Positions 17,651 to 26,487 of a DNA stretch of 64,000 bases are shown here, piece by piece (position 1 is the first letter of the stretch; each line of letters starts with the position of its first letter). The notes beneath the pieces were generated by a model. That model had not been told where the DNA came from and did not search any database. It worked only from the letters and a program-made list of their open reading frames with translations. The translations under genes were made by a program, and so were the position numbers. The stretch comes from Paracidobacterium acidisoli. Its GTDB lineage: Bacteria > Acidobacteriota > Terriglobia > Terriglobales > Acidobacteriaceae. The stretch lies in assembly GCF_003428625.2 (NCBI RefSeq), contig NZ_QVQT02000004.1, positions 1 through 64,000 of the forward strand, read 5' to 3'.

Positions 17651-19003
17651 ATGTCCGCTGCCACCGTAACCAACTGGTTCGGCAACATTGTTTCCCATCC
17701 CCAGGTCATCGTTGACGCCAATTCGGTCGACGACATCATCGCCGTCTTCAAAAATCCCTCCACCTACCCCTCTCCCGTTCGCGCCGTCGGGTCGAACCAT
17801 TCCACCGCCCCCTGCGGCGTCGCCGAAGGGGGAACCCTGATTCGCATGAAGATGAATCAGATCCTCAACATCGGTCCCGACACCCTCACCGTTCAGGCCG
17901 ACGCCATTCACCTCGACATGGCGAAGGCGCTCGAAGCCAAAGGCATGCAGTTCTACGTGAACACTGAAATCGGCAGGCTCTCCGCCGGCAGCGCCGCATG
18001 CGCCGGAACCAAGGACGCCTCCTTTGCCGGCGAGTATGGACAGGTAGGCTCCTACATCGTTGGCGTCAAAATGGTGCTTCCCAATGGAGATCTTCTCGAA
18101 GTCACCGAAGCCGAACAGCCCGAGCTGATGCAGAAGGTGCGCTCCAGTTATGGCCTCTTCGGCATCATCTACGAAGTCACCTACAAAATCCGCCGTCTTC
18201 TGCCTATGGCTGTGCACCATACAACTTACAGCCTGCAGGATTTCCTCAGCGCTCTGCCCGATCTGAAAGCCCTCGGCTATTCGATGATGTTCTACATCTT
18301 TCCCTTCGACAACAAAATCACCGTCGAATACCGCAAATACAATCCCGGAGCCACCGGCGAACCCAACCGCTGCGCCTGGGCGCTGCGCAATCATATCTGG
18401 GGCACTTCAGGCCCTAAGCTCGGCCATGATGTCGAGCAGAACTTCTCTGTTCCCTCCATCCGCTATGGCATCATCGACGCCTTCAACGCAGCCTGGCGGC
18501 TCCAGCTTGAGAACATCGTCGTCAGCGACTACACCATCCCCGGCGATCAGATCATTCACTACCCCACCGTCTCCGACGACAGCCGCTACACCTTCAGCCT
18601 CTTCGCCTTTCCTGAAGAGGAATACCCCGCAGCCCTTACCGACTTCTTCAAATTCTGCACCGACTACTACAGGCAGAAGGGCTACCGCTCCAACCTGCTC
18701 TATGTCGGCTACCGCATCGCGCAGGATCAAAAGGCTCTGCTCTCGTATTCATGGAACGGCACCGTCATGACCATCGATCCCGTCTCCACCGCCAATCCCG
18801 GCTGGGACGACTTCCTCACCGCCTATAACCAGTTCTGTGTGGATCGCAACGGCTGTCCGCTTCTCAATCAGACTCCAGGCCTCACCGCTGCCATAGTGCA
18901 GAAGGCCTTCGGTGACCGTCTTAAAACACTCGAGGAAACGCGCAGACAATACGACCCTGAAAATCGTCTGCTCAATGATTACTTCCGCACTCTGCTGTCG
19001 TAG
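17651..19003 (+). CDS. FAD-linked oxidase, VAO / aldonolactone-oxidase family
   Basis: 450 residues from the ATG at 17651, preceded by AGGAGG at ideal spacing. The N-terminal half is a PCMH-type FAD-binding domain: VRAVGSNHSTAPC, then VNTEIGRLSAGSAACAGTKD for pyrophosphate binding and SYIVGVKMVLPNGDLLEV. The C-terminal half resembles the sugar-lactone oxidase substrate domain and ends with the typical YDPENRLLNDYF. It probably oxidises an alcohol or lactone with O2 or another acceptor. It is divergent from the di-heme cytochrome, a possible electron partner. No signal peptide is seen, so it acts in the cytoplasm. Confidence 0.85.
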   Translation: MSAATVTNWFGNIVSHPQVIVDANSVDDIIAVFKNPSTYPSPVRAVGSNHSTAPCGVAEGGTLIRMKMNQILNIGPDTLTVQADAIHLDMAKALEAKGMQFYVNTEIGRLSAGSAACAGTKDASFAGEYGQVGSYIVGVKMVLPNGDLLEVTEAEQPELMQKVRSSYGLFGIIYEVTYKIRRLLPMAVHHTTYSLQDFLSALPDLKALGYSMMFYIFPFDNKITVEYRKYNPGATGEPNRCAWALRNHIWGTSGPKLGHDVEQNFSVPSIRYGIIDAFNAAWRLQLENIVVSDYTIPGDQIIHYPTVSDDSRYTFSLFAFPEEEYPAALTDFFKFCTDYYRQKGYRSNLLYVGYRIAQDQKALLSYSWNGTVMTIDPVSTANPGWDDFLTAYNQFCVDRNGCPLLNQTPGLTAAIVQKAFGDRLKTLEETRRQYDPENRLLNDYFRTLLS

Positions 19004-19031
19004 AAGCTCCCTCCCCAGTCTGCGGCGTGCC

Positions 19032-20006
19032 TTACTGGTGCGCCGCAGAGCCCGTGGCATGTCCGCAGAACGCATGCCACAGGGGTCGCCCTGACGCCTT
19101 CCAGCGCTTCACGATCTCGTAAACAATCACCGTCGCATATGTCACCGCGACCCAGAGAAAGACCTCTTCGATCGGCAGTCCTGACCACGCCGTCACATGG
19201 AGACCAATAATCTGCCCATTCTGAAAGCCCCACCATCCATACGGCAGCGCCAGCGTCACCTCCCACATCAGGCTCACCAGCAGCATCAGAAACATCGTCA
19301 GGCTCAGAGCGCGCCAGTTGATAAATGGTCTCGCCGAAGGCAGCAGCAGGCCCGAAGGCAGCAGCGCCACCAGCACCAGAAACAGAAAGTATCCCGGCAA
19401 TCCCGCCGGATCGACGGAAAAGAGCTTCTTGTACGCGATGCCGGCCGCGATCAGCACCACTGCAATCGCCAGCGACCACGGATGCACATGCAGCAGCCGG
19501 TCGAACGTGATCCGAGACTCCGCCGTGGCCGGCACGCTGTAAGCCGCCAGCCAGTACTCATCGAACCAGATATAAAGCAGCAGCACCGCCAGAAAGCCAG
19601 TGAAGTAGAAGATGTACTCTTCCACAGGAACACTGTGCCCCAGCGCCGGCGCGCCAATCCCCAGCGTCGCGCCCGCATTCGGAAAGACAAAGAAATACTG
19701 CGCGAAGAAGAAATCCAGCAGCGCGCCCAGCGGAAAAAGCAGAACAATCGTCCACCAGAAGGCGTGCCGCGAAAACTTTACCTCTTCACTTGGCAGAAAC
19801 CAGAACGCGATCACCAGCACCGGGATGATGAAGAGCAGCAGGCTCACCGTATATCCGTACGGCGACGGCTGAGGAAGCAGAGGCACGGCTGCAGGCACAA
19901 CCCGAACACGGTGCAGCGTCAGCGCAGCCGGTACAGCAACCATGCAAAACATCGCTATCACCAGCCTCAAGCTGGTGCGCGGAGATGGATTCTGTGAAGC
20001 GGGCAT
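19032..20006 (-). CDS. Lycopene-cyclase-domain membrane protein (CrtYc/CrtYd-like fusion)
   Basis: 324 residues, about eight membrane segments. Two copies of the membrane PxEE motif of CrtYc/CrtYd-type lycopene cyclases are visible: VPVEEYIFYF (Glu129-Glu130) and LPIEEVFLWV (Glu280-Glu281), one in each half. This arrangement resembles fused heterodimeric cyclases, in which both subunits contribute acidic pairs to beta-ring formation. Enzymatic function is inferred from the motifs only; no phytoene synthase or desaturase is in the window. The stop is 28 bases from the end of the convergent FAD oxidase gene. Confidence 0.65.
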   Translation of the reverse strand: MPASQNPSPRTSLRLVIAMFCMVAVPAALTLHRVRVVPAAVPLLPQPSPYGYTVSLLLFIIPVLVIAFWFLPSEEVKFSRHAFWWTIVLLFPLGALLDFFFAQYFFVFPNAGATLGIGAPALGHSVPVEEYIFYFTGFLAVLLLYIWFDEYWLAAYSVPATAESRITFDRLLHVHPWSLAIAVVLIAAGIAYKKLFSVDPAGLPGYFLFLVLVALLPSGLLLPSARPFINWRALSLTMFLMLLVSLMWEVTLALPYGWWGFQNGQIIGLHVTAWSGLPIEEVFLWVAVTYATVIVYEIVKRWKASGRPLWHAFCGHATGSAAHQ

Positions 20007-20025
20007 ACGAACCCCTCAAACAGAC

Positions 20026-20043
20026 CGCCTGAAAAAACAGGCG
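20026..20043 (-). terminator. Small hairpin between prolyl oligopeptidase and cyclase-like gene
   Basis: CGCCTG and CAGGCG flank six A bases (T in the minus-strand transcript). It lies in the 121-base spacer after the peptidase stop. The stem is short and has no T-tail, so terminator function is uncertain. Confidence 0.3.
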
Positions 20044-20127
20044 TGAATTCAGGCTGTCAGCATACCCATACTTCCGCTTTGATGGAAACGATCTTTTTCC
20101 GGTGAGGCTTCCGCAACAGATCAGATT

Positions 20128-22272
20128 TCAATGAGCGCTCGTCTCGTTCCATAAAAATGCCAGCTCGTCGGCCTCATCCTCCACCAGCTGCGACAGAGAA
20201 ACACCTGCGCTGTGTCCACCCTTCAGCGAGTAGTGCAGCAGAATGGGCCGGTCGCCTCCGTCCTCTGCCTGCATCAGCGCCGTCATCTTGCGGGCATGCA
20301 GCGGATCGACGCGCGTATCGTTGTCTCCGGTGAAGAACATAATCGCCGGATACTTTGTTCCGCGATGCACATTCTGATACGGCGAATATCTGCGCAGATA
20401 CTCGAAGTCCTTCGCGTCGTCCGCGCTCCCGTACTCCGTCGTCCATAACCGGCCAAATTCGAACTTCTGATAGCGCAGCATATCCAGCAGCGGATACCCG
20501 CACCAGATCGCGCCGAAAAGGTCAGGCCGTTGCGTCATCGCCGCTCCCATCAGCAATCCGCCATTCGACCGCCCCCGAATCGCAAAGCGCTCGGGCTTCG
20601 TGTAGTGGTTATGGATCAGGTATTCCGCGGCGGCAAAAAAATCATCGAAGACATTCTGCTTGTTCCCGAACATCGCCGCCTTGTGCCAGGCCTCTCCATA
20701 CTCGTTGCCGCCTCGCAGATTGGGCACGGCGAAAAATCCTCCCTGCTCCATCCACCACGCGTATTCCGCGTTCCAGCCCGGCAGCTCCGGCACATCAAAG
20801 CCGCCATATCCGGTCATCAGCAGCCGAGCCTCGCCATCGCGAGCCAGCCCCTTCTTTCCGGCAATAAACATCGGCACCCGCGTGCCATCTTTCGATGCAT
20901 AAAACACCTGCGTGATCTCATACTGCGCCGAATCGAATGGCACCTTCGGCGCCGCGAAGACCTCGCTTTTGCCGGTGCGAATGTCATACCGGAAAATCGT
21001 AGGCGGCGTTATGAACGATTCGAAGCTGTAAAATCCCTCGTTCTCCGTCGGACGCCCGTATACCACCGTGCCCGAGCCAATCCCCGGATACGTCAGCCGT
21101 CCGGTTTGCTGTCCGTCCAGCGTATAGATCGCCGTCTCCGTCTTCACATCGTGCAGCCGCGAAACGAAGATCCTCCCGCCCGCAATGCTGAATCCGTCGA
21201 TGACGTCCTTCCCTTCGGGAATAATCAGCTTCCACGCGGCCGGCGCTTCATTCGGGGTAGCTTCCACAATGCGCCCGTTCGGAGCCTCATAGTCTGTCTG
21301 CAGAAAAAACCTGTTGTCCGCCTCCGTCGCACTGATATGTGCTTCAATGCCATACGCAAGCGGTGCGAAATCGCTTTCCGGCTTACGCAGGTCCTTCACC
21401 AGAATGTCGTCGCTGGTCGCCGGAACGCCGTGACTGATATTCACCATCAGGTAGTGCTCATCATCCGTCGTATACGCAACCACCAGATCCAGCTCGCCCA
21501 GCTTCTCTCCGCGGTACTCACCGCCAAAGATTTTCTTATCGCTGCTGAAGGCACTTCCAAATGTATGGAGATAGACGTTTGTTCCCTCATGCGTGAAGCG
21601 TGAGTAGTAAATGCCCTTCCCATCGGGCGTGAGATTCACGCCAAAGTAGCGCGCCGACGGCAGAACATCCGGCAGCTCCCTTCCCGTCGTCACACGCAGC
21701 ACATGGACGGACAGTTCATCCGCTCCGCCCTGCCGCACTCCATACACCAGCAGATCGCCGTCATTCGAGATATCTTCTATCTCCACCGAGGTATTCTGAT
21801 CGGCGCTCAGCTTTGTCGCGTCCACCAACCGGCGGTCTGCGCCCTTCCATCCCTTGCGAAAATAAATCGATGCCTGGTTCTCATCGGCCAGCCGCTTCTG
21901 AAAGAAATACCTTCCTCCCCGCTCGATCGGCATCGAGTAGTTGTCGACACGCTGCAGCGCATCCAGCTGCTTCGCAATCTGCGGACGTATCTTCACCTGC
22001 GACAGATACTGCTGCGTATAGCGGTTCTCTTCGTCAATCCACGCCCGCGTCGCCGGACTCTTTGCATCTTCAAGCCAGCGGTATGGATCTTCGACGCGGA
22101 CACCGTGATACTCATCCGTCACCACATGCACCGCGGCCACCGGCGGCGCCGCCAGCCGAATGCCGTTGCCTCCATCGACCGGACCCTCGGCCTGCGCCGT
22201 AAAAAAGAACACAGCCACCGCCGCGCCTGTCAGCGCAACCCGCCAGACCGCTGCCCCTAAGCCTGCCTGCAT
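20128..22272 (-). CDS. Prolyl oligopeptidase family serine peptidase (S9A), exported
   Basis: 714 residues from the ATG at 22272 (GGAAGGG site just upstream; the open frame to 22776 is not signal-like). A signal peptide (WRVALTGAAVAVFFFTAQAEG) is followed by the S9A N-terminus (HGVRVEDPYRWLED), a seven-bladed propeller, and the alpha/beta hydrolase domain. Catalytic residues are Ser569 in GRSNGGLLMG, Asp in GDNDTRVDP and His687 in GGHSAG. It should cut short proline-containing peptides in the periplasm. It follows the OGFr-domain gene by 47 bases and is probably in the same transcript. Confidence 0.93.
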   Translation of the reverse strand: MQAGLGAAVWRVALTGAAVAVFFFTAQAEGPVDGGNGIRLAAPPVAAVHVVTDEYHGVRVEDPYRWLEDAKSPATRAWIDEENRYTQQYLSQVKIRPQIAKQLDALQRVDNYSMPIERGGRYFFQKRLADENQASIYFRKGWKGADRRLVDATKLSADQNTSVEIEDISNDGDLLVYGVRQGGADELSVHVLRVTTGRELPDVLPSARYFGVNLTPDGKGIYYSRFTHEGTNVYLHTFGSAFSSDKKIFGGEYRGEKLGELDLVVAYTTDDEHYLMVNISHGVPATSDDILVKDLRKPESDFAPLAYGIEAHISATEADNRFFLQTDYEAPNGRIVEATPNEAPAAWKLIIPEGKDVIDGFSIAGGRIFVSRLHDVKTETAIYTLDGQQTGRLTYPGIGSGTVVYGRPTENEGFYSFESFITPPTIFRYDIRTGKSEVFAAPKVPFDSAQYEITQVFYASKDGTRVPMFIAGKKGLARDGEARLLMTGYGGFDVPELPGWNAEYAWWMEQGGFFAVPNLRGGNEYGEAWHKAAMFGNKQNVFDDFFAAAEYLIHNHYTKPERFAIRGRSNGGLLMGAAMTQRPDLFGAIWCGYPLLDMLRYQKFEFGRLWTTEYGSADDAKDFEYLRRYSPYQNVHRGTKYPAIMFFTGDNDTRVDPLHARKMTALMQAEDGGDRPILLHYSLKGGHSAGVSLSQLVEDEADELAFLWNETSAH

Positions 22273-22319
22273 ATGCCATCCCTTCCGCGCAAAGATTTCA
22301 CTCAGATGGAAAGGCCATT

Positions 22320-22850
22320 CTATGGGATTGCCGCCGCGGCTTCGCTCCAGAATGTGAATGTCCGCGGCGTAATACGCCCAGGAAAATCTCTGCGAATCCC
22401 GCTCAGCGCCCTGAAGAGCGCAGCCGATTCCCTCTCCAGCCCCAGCAGCGCCAGGGAGCGCAGAATCCGTGTCAGCCGTAAATAATTGTGGTTCTCCGGC
22501 CAAAGCCAGTTGTCTGCCGTTGCCGCAAAGTACTCCGCTCGACGCACCTGCCCATCGCTCGCCCACTCCAGGCCGTAGAAGCGCAGCATCCGCAGAAACG
22601 ACTCTCGCAGCCGCTGCCGCATCTCTGGTGAAGCATGAAACGCAGCGATGGTCGCCGCACTCAGCGTCGGAGCCCACGGATTCGCCCCGCTGCGCTCCGG
22701 CAGCGGAAACAGCCACTGGATAAAATCGTGCATCGCTTCCAGCCGCTCGTCCGGCCAGGCAACAATCTCTTCCCATCTCCTGCCCGCATCGTCCGCTCCG
22801 CCTTCGCGGTAAAACGCCATCAGAGCATCAGATTGTCCATCGTGCTGCAT
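22320..22850 (-). CDS. OGFr-domain (opioid growth factor receptor-related) protein
   Basis: 176 residues from the ATG at 22850. The segment LEAMHDFIQWLFPLPERSGANPWAPTLS is the hallmark of the OGFr conserved region, known from the vertebrate opioid growth factor receptor and from uncharacterised bacterial proteins; NHNYLRLTRILRSLALLGL later fits too. The protein is helical, soluble and without a signal peptide. Its role in bacteria is unknown. The gene lies 14 bases after yeiH and 47 before the prolyl oligopeptidase. A link to peptide metabolism is only inference. Confidence 0.8.
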   Translation of the reverse strand: MQHDGQSDALMAFYREGGADDAGRRWEEIVAWPDERLEAMHDFIQWLFPLPERSGANPWAPTLSAATIAAFHASPEMRQRLRESFLRMLRFYGLEWASDGQVRRAEYFAATADNWLWPENHNYLRLTRILRSLALLGLERESAALFRALSGIRRDFPGRITPRTFTFWSEAAAAIP

Positions 22851-22864
22851 CCTCTCAGAGCTCC

Positions 22865-23785
22865 TCAGAGATGAATCCACCCCTTCGCAATTGCCAGCAG
22901 TGAAACTGTGCCCACCACCACCCACAGCAGCACTCCCTGAATCATCGGTCTCGCGCCCACTTCACGAATTGTCTGCCGTGAAATCCCCGCACCGATCAGA
23001 AAGAGCGTGACCGCCAGTCCCAGCCTGCCCAGCTTCGCCAGCGTCGCATACTCCGCATGAAACCACGGTATGTAGCTGTTCGCAACCGCCGCCAGACAAA
23101 ACCAGAGAATGAACCACGGCAGATGAACACGCGCTCCGCTGCGCCGCACCATCGCTACCCCCAGAGAGACCGGAACAATCCACAGCGCGCGCGCCAGCTT
23201 CACCGTTGTGCCGATCGTGAGCGCAACCGCGCCATACTTTGCCGCGGCACCCACCACAGAGCTTGTGTCATGAATCGCCAGCGCCGCCCACAGCCCAAAC
23301 TGCGTCTGGGAAAGATGCATCATGCTGCCGATCGCCGGAAAGATAAACAGCGCGATGGAGTTGAGCACAAAGACCGTGCCCATGGAAACCGCCATCGCCT
23401 CTTCGCTCGCGTTTGTCACCGGGCCCAGCGCCGCTATCGCACTACCGCCGCAGATCGCCGTCCCCGCTGAGATCAGAAATCCCTGAATCTTCTCTACATG
23501 CAAAAACCGCGCCAGCAACATGCCCAGAGCCATCGCGAAGCTGATGCCGATTGCCGTGTAAAGAAAGCCGGAGCGGCCGACGCGCACCACCTGACTCAGA
23601 TTCATCCCGAATCCCAGGCACACCACCGAAGCCTGCAGCAGAAACTTCGACAGCCGCTTCGCGTCGAGGTGCCAGGGATGAACTACCGTCAGCCCATAAG
23701 CCAGTCCCGCAGCAAGAGCCATCGGCGGAGAAAGAACTCCGCTGGCGGCCAGGATGATTCCCACGAAGAACAGATTCTTTGTCAT
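22865..23785 (-). CDS. YeiH / UPF0324 family membrane protein
   Basis: 306 residues from the ATG at 23785 (an ATG at 23815 adds ten polar residues and is possible). Around ten membrane segments. Family motifs include QASVVCLGFGMNLSQ, ISAGTAICGGSAIAALGPV and LAIHDTSSVVGAA. YeiH-type proteins are putative exporters; in several bacteria they are paired with a LysR regulator and linked to sulfur or taurine compounds. Here a LysR gene lies just upstream on the same strand, a pairing like E. coli yeiE-yeiH but co-directional. Confidence 0.88.
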   Translation of the reverse strand: MTKNLFFVGIILAASGVLSPPMALAAGLAYGLTVVHPWHLDAKRLSKFLLQASVVCLGFGMNLSQVVRVGRSGFLYTAIGISFAMALGMLLARFLHVEKIQGFLISAGTAICGGSAIAALGPVTNASEEAMAVSMGTVFVLNSIALFIFPAIGSMMHLSQTQFGLWAALAIHDTSSVVGAAAKYGAVALTIGTTVKLARALWIVPVSLGVAMVRRSGARVHLPWFILWFCLAAVANSYIPWFHAEYATLAKLGRLGLAVTLFLIGAGISRQTIREVGARPMIQGVLLWVVVGTVSLLAIAKGWIHL

Positions 23786-23850
23786 GGCAGCATCAGAGTC
23801 GCAGGCCCTGGCCATGCGGTCCAGACACTGTTTTGGATGGGCGATAAGTT

Positions 23851-24762
23851 TTACTTATCGCCGCCGGATGCTTTCCCTTCCGCCAGCGCGAAGCGCTCGA
23901 ATGCCGCAGCCGGTCCCTCCGGCAGCGGACCAGGCGAACGAATCAGCGTGAAATCGCGCCGGATATCGAGCCCGTCGACAGCGACTGTTTTCACCGTCCC
24001 CAGACGAACCTCTTTGCCGATCGCCCACTGCGAAACAAAGCCTGCGCCCAGGCCCGCTTCCACCCCGGAGACAATTGCCTCCGTCGAATCAAGGTCCATC
24101 GCAATGTGCAGCTGCCTCTGCCGCAGCCCGGCGCGCCGCAGCGCCAGTTCCACCACTCGCCGCGACCCCGATCCCCGCTCCCGCATCAGCAGCGGCACAC
24201 CCGCCAGCGCCTCGGGAGCAATTCGCCCGCCCGATGCCCACGGATGCCTTCGCGGAACGATCAGCACCATCCTGTCTTCCAGAAATTTCTGGCGGTGCAT
24301 CTCCCGGCTCGATGCCGGGCCTTCGATAAAGCCCAGCTGAATCTCATTCCGGCCCAGCGCCGTGATCACCCGTTCGGTGTTTCCGCTCATCACCGCCAGA
24401 TCGACCCGCGGGTGCTGCTTCCGGAACGCTCCCAGCATCCGCGGCAGCACATACTGGGCCACGGTGGTCGAAGCCCCCAGACGCAGTTTTCCCGTCGCCT
24501 TGCCCTGCACGCGTCCTACCGCCGCCAGCGCCTCTGCCGCCAGCTGTGCCCCGCGCTCCGCATATTTCAGCAGCACAGCTCCCGCATCGGTCAGCCGCAC
24601 CCGCGCGCCGCTCCTGTCAAACAGCGGAGTGCCCAGCTCTTCCTCCAGCGCGTGAATCTGCTGGCTCACCGCGGGCTGGCTCAGGTGCAGCAATTCGGCC
24701 GCCCGGCGAAAACTGGCCTGCGCGGCTACAGTACGGAATACCTTCAGTCGAAAATTTTCCAT
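23851..24762 (-). CDS. LysR-family transcriptional regulator (YeiE-like)
   Basis: 303 residues. The N-terminal winged helix-turn-helix reads FRTVAAQASFRRAAELLHLSQPAVSQQIHALEEELG, and the rest is a periplasmic-binding-like effector domain (KLRLGASTTVAQYVLPRMLG, SREMHRQKFLEDRMVLIVP). LysR proteins bind T-N11-A sites as tetramers. It precedes the YeiH-like transporter by 65 bases and probably controls it. It is divergent from murJ with only 16 bases between the two starts, so promoters for each must overlap the other gene. Confidence 0.92.
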   Translation of the reverse strand: MENFRLKVFRTVAAQASFRRAAELLHLSQPAVSQQIHALEEELGTPLFDRSGARVRLTDAGAVLLKYAERGAQLAAEALAAVGRVQGKATGKLRLGASTTVAQYVLPRMLGAFRKQHPRVDLAVMSGNTERVITALGRNEIQLGFIEGPASSREMHRQKFLEDRMVLIVPRRHPWASGGRIAPEALAGVPLLMRERGSGSRRVVELALRRAGLRQRQLHIAMDLDSTEAIVSGVEAGLGAGFVSQWAIGKEVRLGTVKTVAVDGLDIRRDFTLIRSPGPLPEGPAAAFERFALAEGKASGGDK

Positions 24763-24778
24763 AGAATCTGGTTATCGT

Positions 24779-26398
24779 ATGCCGTCACCTGCAACCTCTT
24801 CGCGCTGGCGAAGAGTATTCGCGATTCTACGCCCCTCGCACAGCCACACGGCATTCACTGCCACGCTGCTGCTCATGGCGTCCGCTCTCGCCTCGCGCGT
24901 CATCGGACTCGTCAGGACCAAATACATCGCATACCTCCTCGGCCGCACCGCCGCCGCCGATGCCTTCAACGCCGCCTTTCAGCTTCCGGACATGGTCTCC
25001 TACTTCCTTGTCGGAGGCGCGGCGTCCATCACCTTCGTCACCATTCTCACCCGCTACCGCGAAACCGGCCGCGAGGCCGAGGGTGAACGGTCGATGTCCG
25101 TCATCCTCACCACCATGACGCTGGTGCTCGGCATCGCGATCCTGGTCGCGGAAGGAATCGCGCCGCTCTACGTCCGCGCTCTGCTGCACGGCTTTGAGAA
25201 TGATCCCGGCAAGGCCGCTCTCTGCGCCCATCTCACGCGTATCCTGCTGCCCGCGCAGCTTTTCTTCCTTGCCGGCGGGGTCTTCGCTGCAGTCCTTCTC
25301 GTGCGCAAGCAGTTCGCCATCCAGGCCCTCACCCCGCTCATCTACACCAGCGGAATCATCTTCGGCGGCATCCTGCTTTATCACCGCCTCGGCCCCTCCG
25401 CCCTGGCTCTTGGAGCCGTTGCCGGAGCCTTCCTGGGCCCCTTTCTGCTCAACGCCATCTGGGCCCATCGCGTCGGCATGCGTTTCCGGCCGGTTTTCAA
25501 TCTCGCCGATCCCGGCCTGCGCGAGTGGGTGCGTATGTCCATCCCACTCATGCTCGGCGTCTCGCTGGTCACCGCCGATAACTGGATCATCAATTACTTT
25601 GCCTCGCACACCGGCGGAGCCGTTTCTCTGCTGACCTACGCCAAGCAGCTCTTTACCGCTCCGGTCGCTCTCGGCCAGGCCGCGGGCGCCGCATCGCTGC
25701 CCTTTCTCGCCTCGCTTTACGGCAAACTCGACGCCGCCGGAGCTCCGGATCGCGCCCCCTTCGCGCGCGCCGTCAACTCCTCCGTCTCGCGTATTCTTGC
25801 CTTCTCCCTGCTGCTCTCCGCCTTCATGATCGGCATGGCGCTACCCCTGGTCGATCTCATCCTGCGCGGCGGGGCCTTTCATCGCGCCGACTCCGGCGTC
25901 ATGGCCCTCTACTTCGGAATCTTTTCCATCTCGCTCTGCCTCTGGTCGGCCCAGGCCATCTATGCCCGCGCCTTCTACGCCGCCGGAAACACTCTCACTC
26001 CCATGGTGGCCGGAACCATCGTCACTGCGCTCTCTCTGCCCGTCTACTGGTATCTCTATCGCGCTCTGGGTCCGGTCGGTCTCGCCGTCGCCTCCGACAT
26101 CGGAATCTTCGTTCAGACCATCACGCTCGCCGTGCTCCTCCATCGGCGGCGCATGGTTTCCCTCGCCGGGCTCGAATACTCCGAGCTGCTCCGCTCGCTG
26201 ATTGCCGGCGCGGCTGCTTTCGTTGCCCTCGCCGGTCTGCGGCATTATGTGCATACCACCAGCCGGCTCTTCGAGCTGGCTCTTCTCACCGTCGCGACTC
26301 TTCTCTGGCTTGCGGTCTGCGCCGCCATCCTGCGACTCACCGGATCAGCGCTGCCCGGCCAGTTGCTCTCTCGCTTTTCGAAGCGAGCCGAGGCCTGA
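24779..26398 (+). CDS. murJ: Lipid II flippase MurJ (MviN)
   Basis: 539 residues, about 14 membrane segments of the MVF/MOP fold. Typical signatures are ASALASRVIGLVRTKYIAYLLG near residue 40, DAFNAAFQLPDMVSYFLVGGAASITFV, and GAVSLLTYAKQLFTAPVALGQAAGAASLPFLA in the middle. It flips lipid-linked peptidoglycan precursor across the inner membrane and is usually essential. The ATG at 24779 has no clear ribosome binding site, perhaps because of the very short spacer to the divergent LysR gene. It converges on the bactofilin gene with a shared terminator between. Confidence 0.92.
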   Translation: MPSPATSSRWRRVFAILRPSHSHTAFTATLLLMASALASRVIGLVRTKYIAYLLGRTAAADAFNAAFQLPDMVSYFLVGGAASITFVTILTRYRETGREAEGERSMSVILTTMTLVLGIAILVAEGIAPLYVRALLHGFENDPGKAALCAHLTRILLPAQLFFLAGGVFAAVLLVRKQFAIQALTPLIYTSGIIFGGILLYHRLGPSALALGAVAGAFLGPFLLNAIWAHRVGMRFRPVFNLADPGLREWVRMSIPLMLGVSLVTADNWIINYFASHTGGAVSLLTYAKQLFTAPVALGQAAGAASLPFLASLYGKLDAAGAPDRAPFARAVNSSVSRILAFSLLLSAFMIGMALPLVDLILRGGAFHRADSGVMALYFGIFSISLCLWSAQAIYARAFYAAGNTLTPMVAGTIVTALSLPVYWYLYRALGPVGLAVASDIGIFVQTITLAVLLHRRRMVSLAGLEYSELLRSLIAGAAAFVALAGLRHYVHTTSRLFELALLTVATLLWLAVCAAILRLTGSALPGQLLSRFSKRAEA

Positions 26399-26433
26399 GC
26401 CGGTCTCAAAAACAAAAGCCTGCAGAAACACGA

Positions 26434-26465
26434 AGGCTCCTGCAATGATCCATCCGCAGGAGCCT
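26434..26465. terminator. Hairpin terminator between murJ and bactofilin
   Basis: A perfect 10-bp stem (AGGCTCCTGC with GCAGGAGCCT) and 12-base loop lie between the converging genes. A-rich runs on both sides give T-runs for either direction, so it may stop both transcripts. Confidence 0.6.
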
Positions 26466-26487
26466 CGAAAGACAGAAAGTAAAAAAA

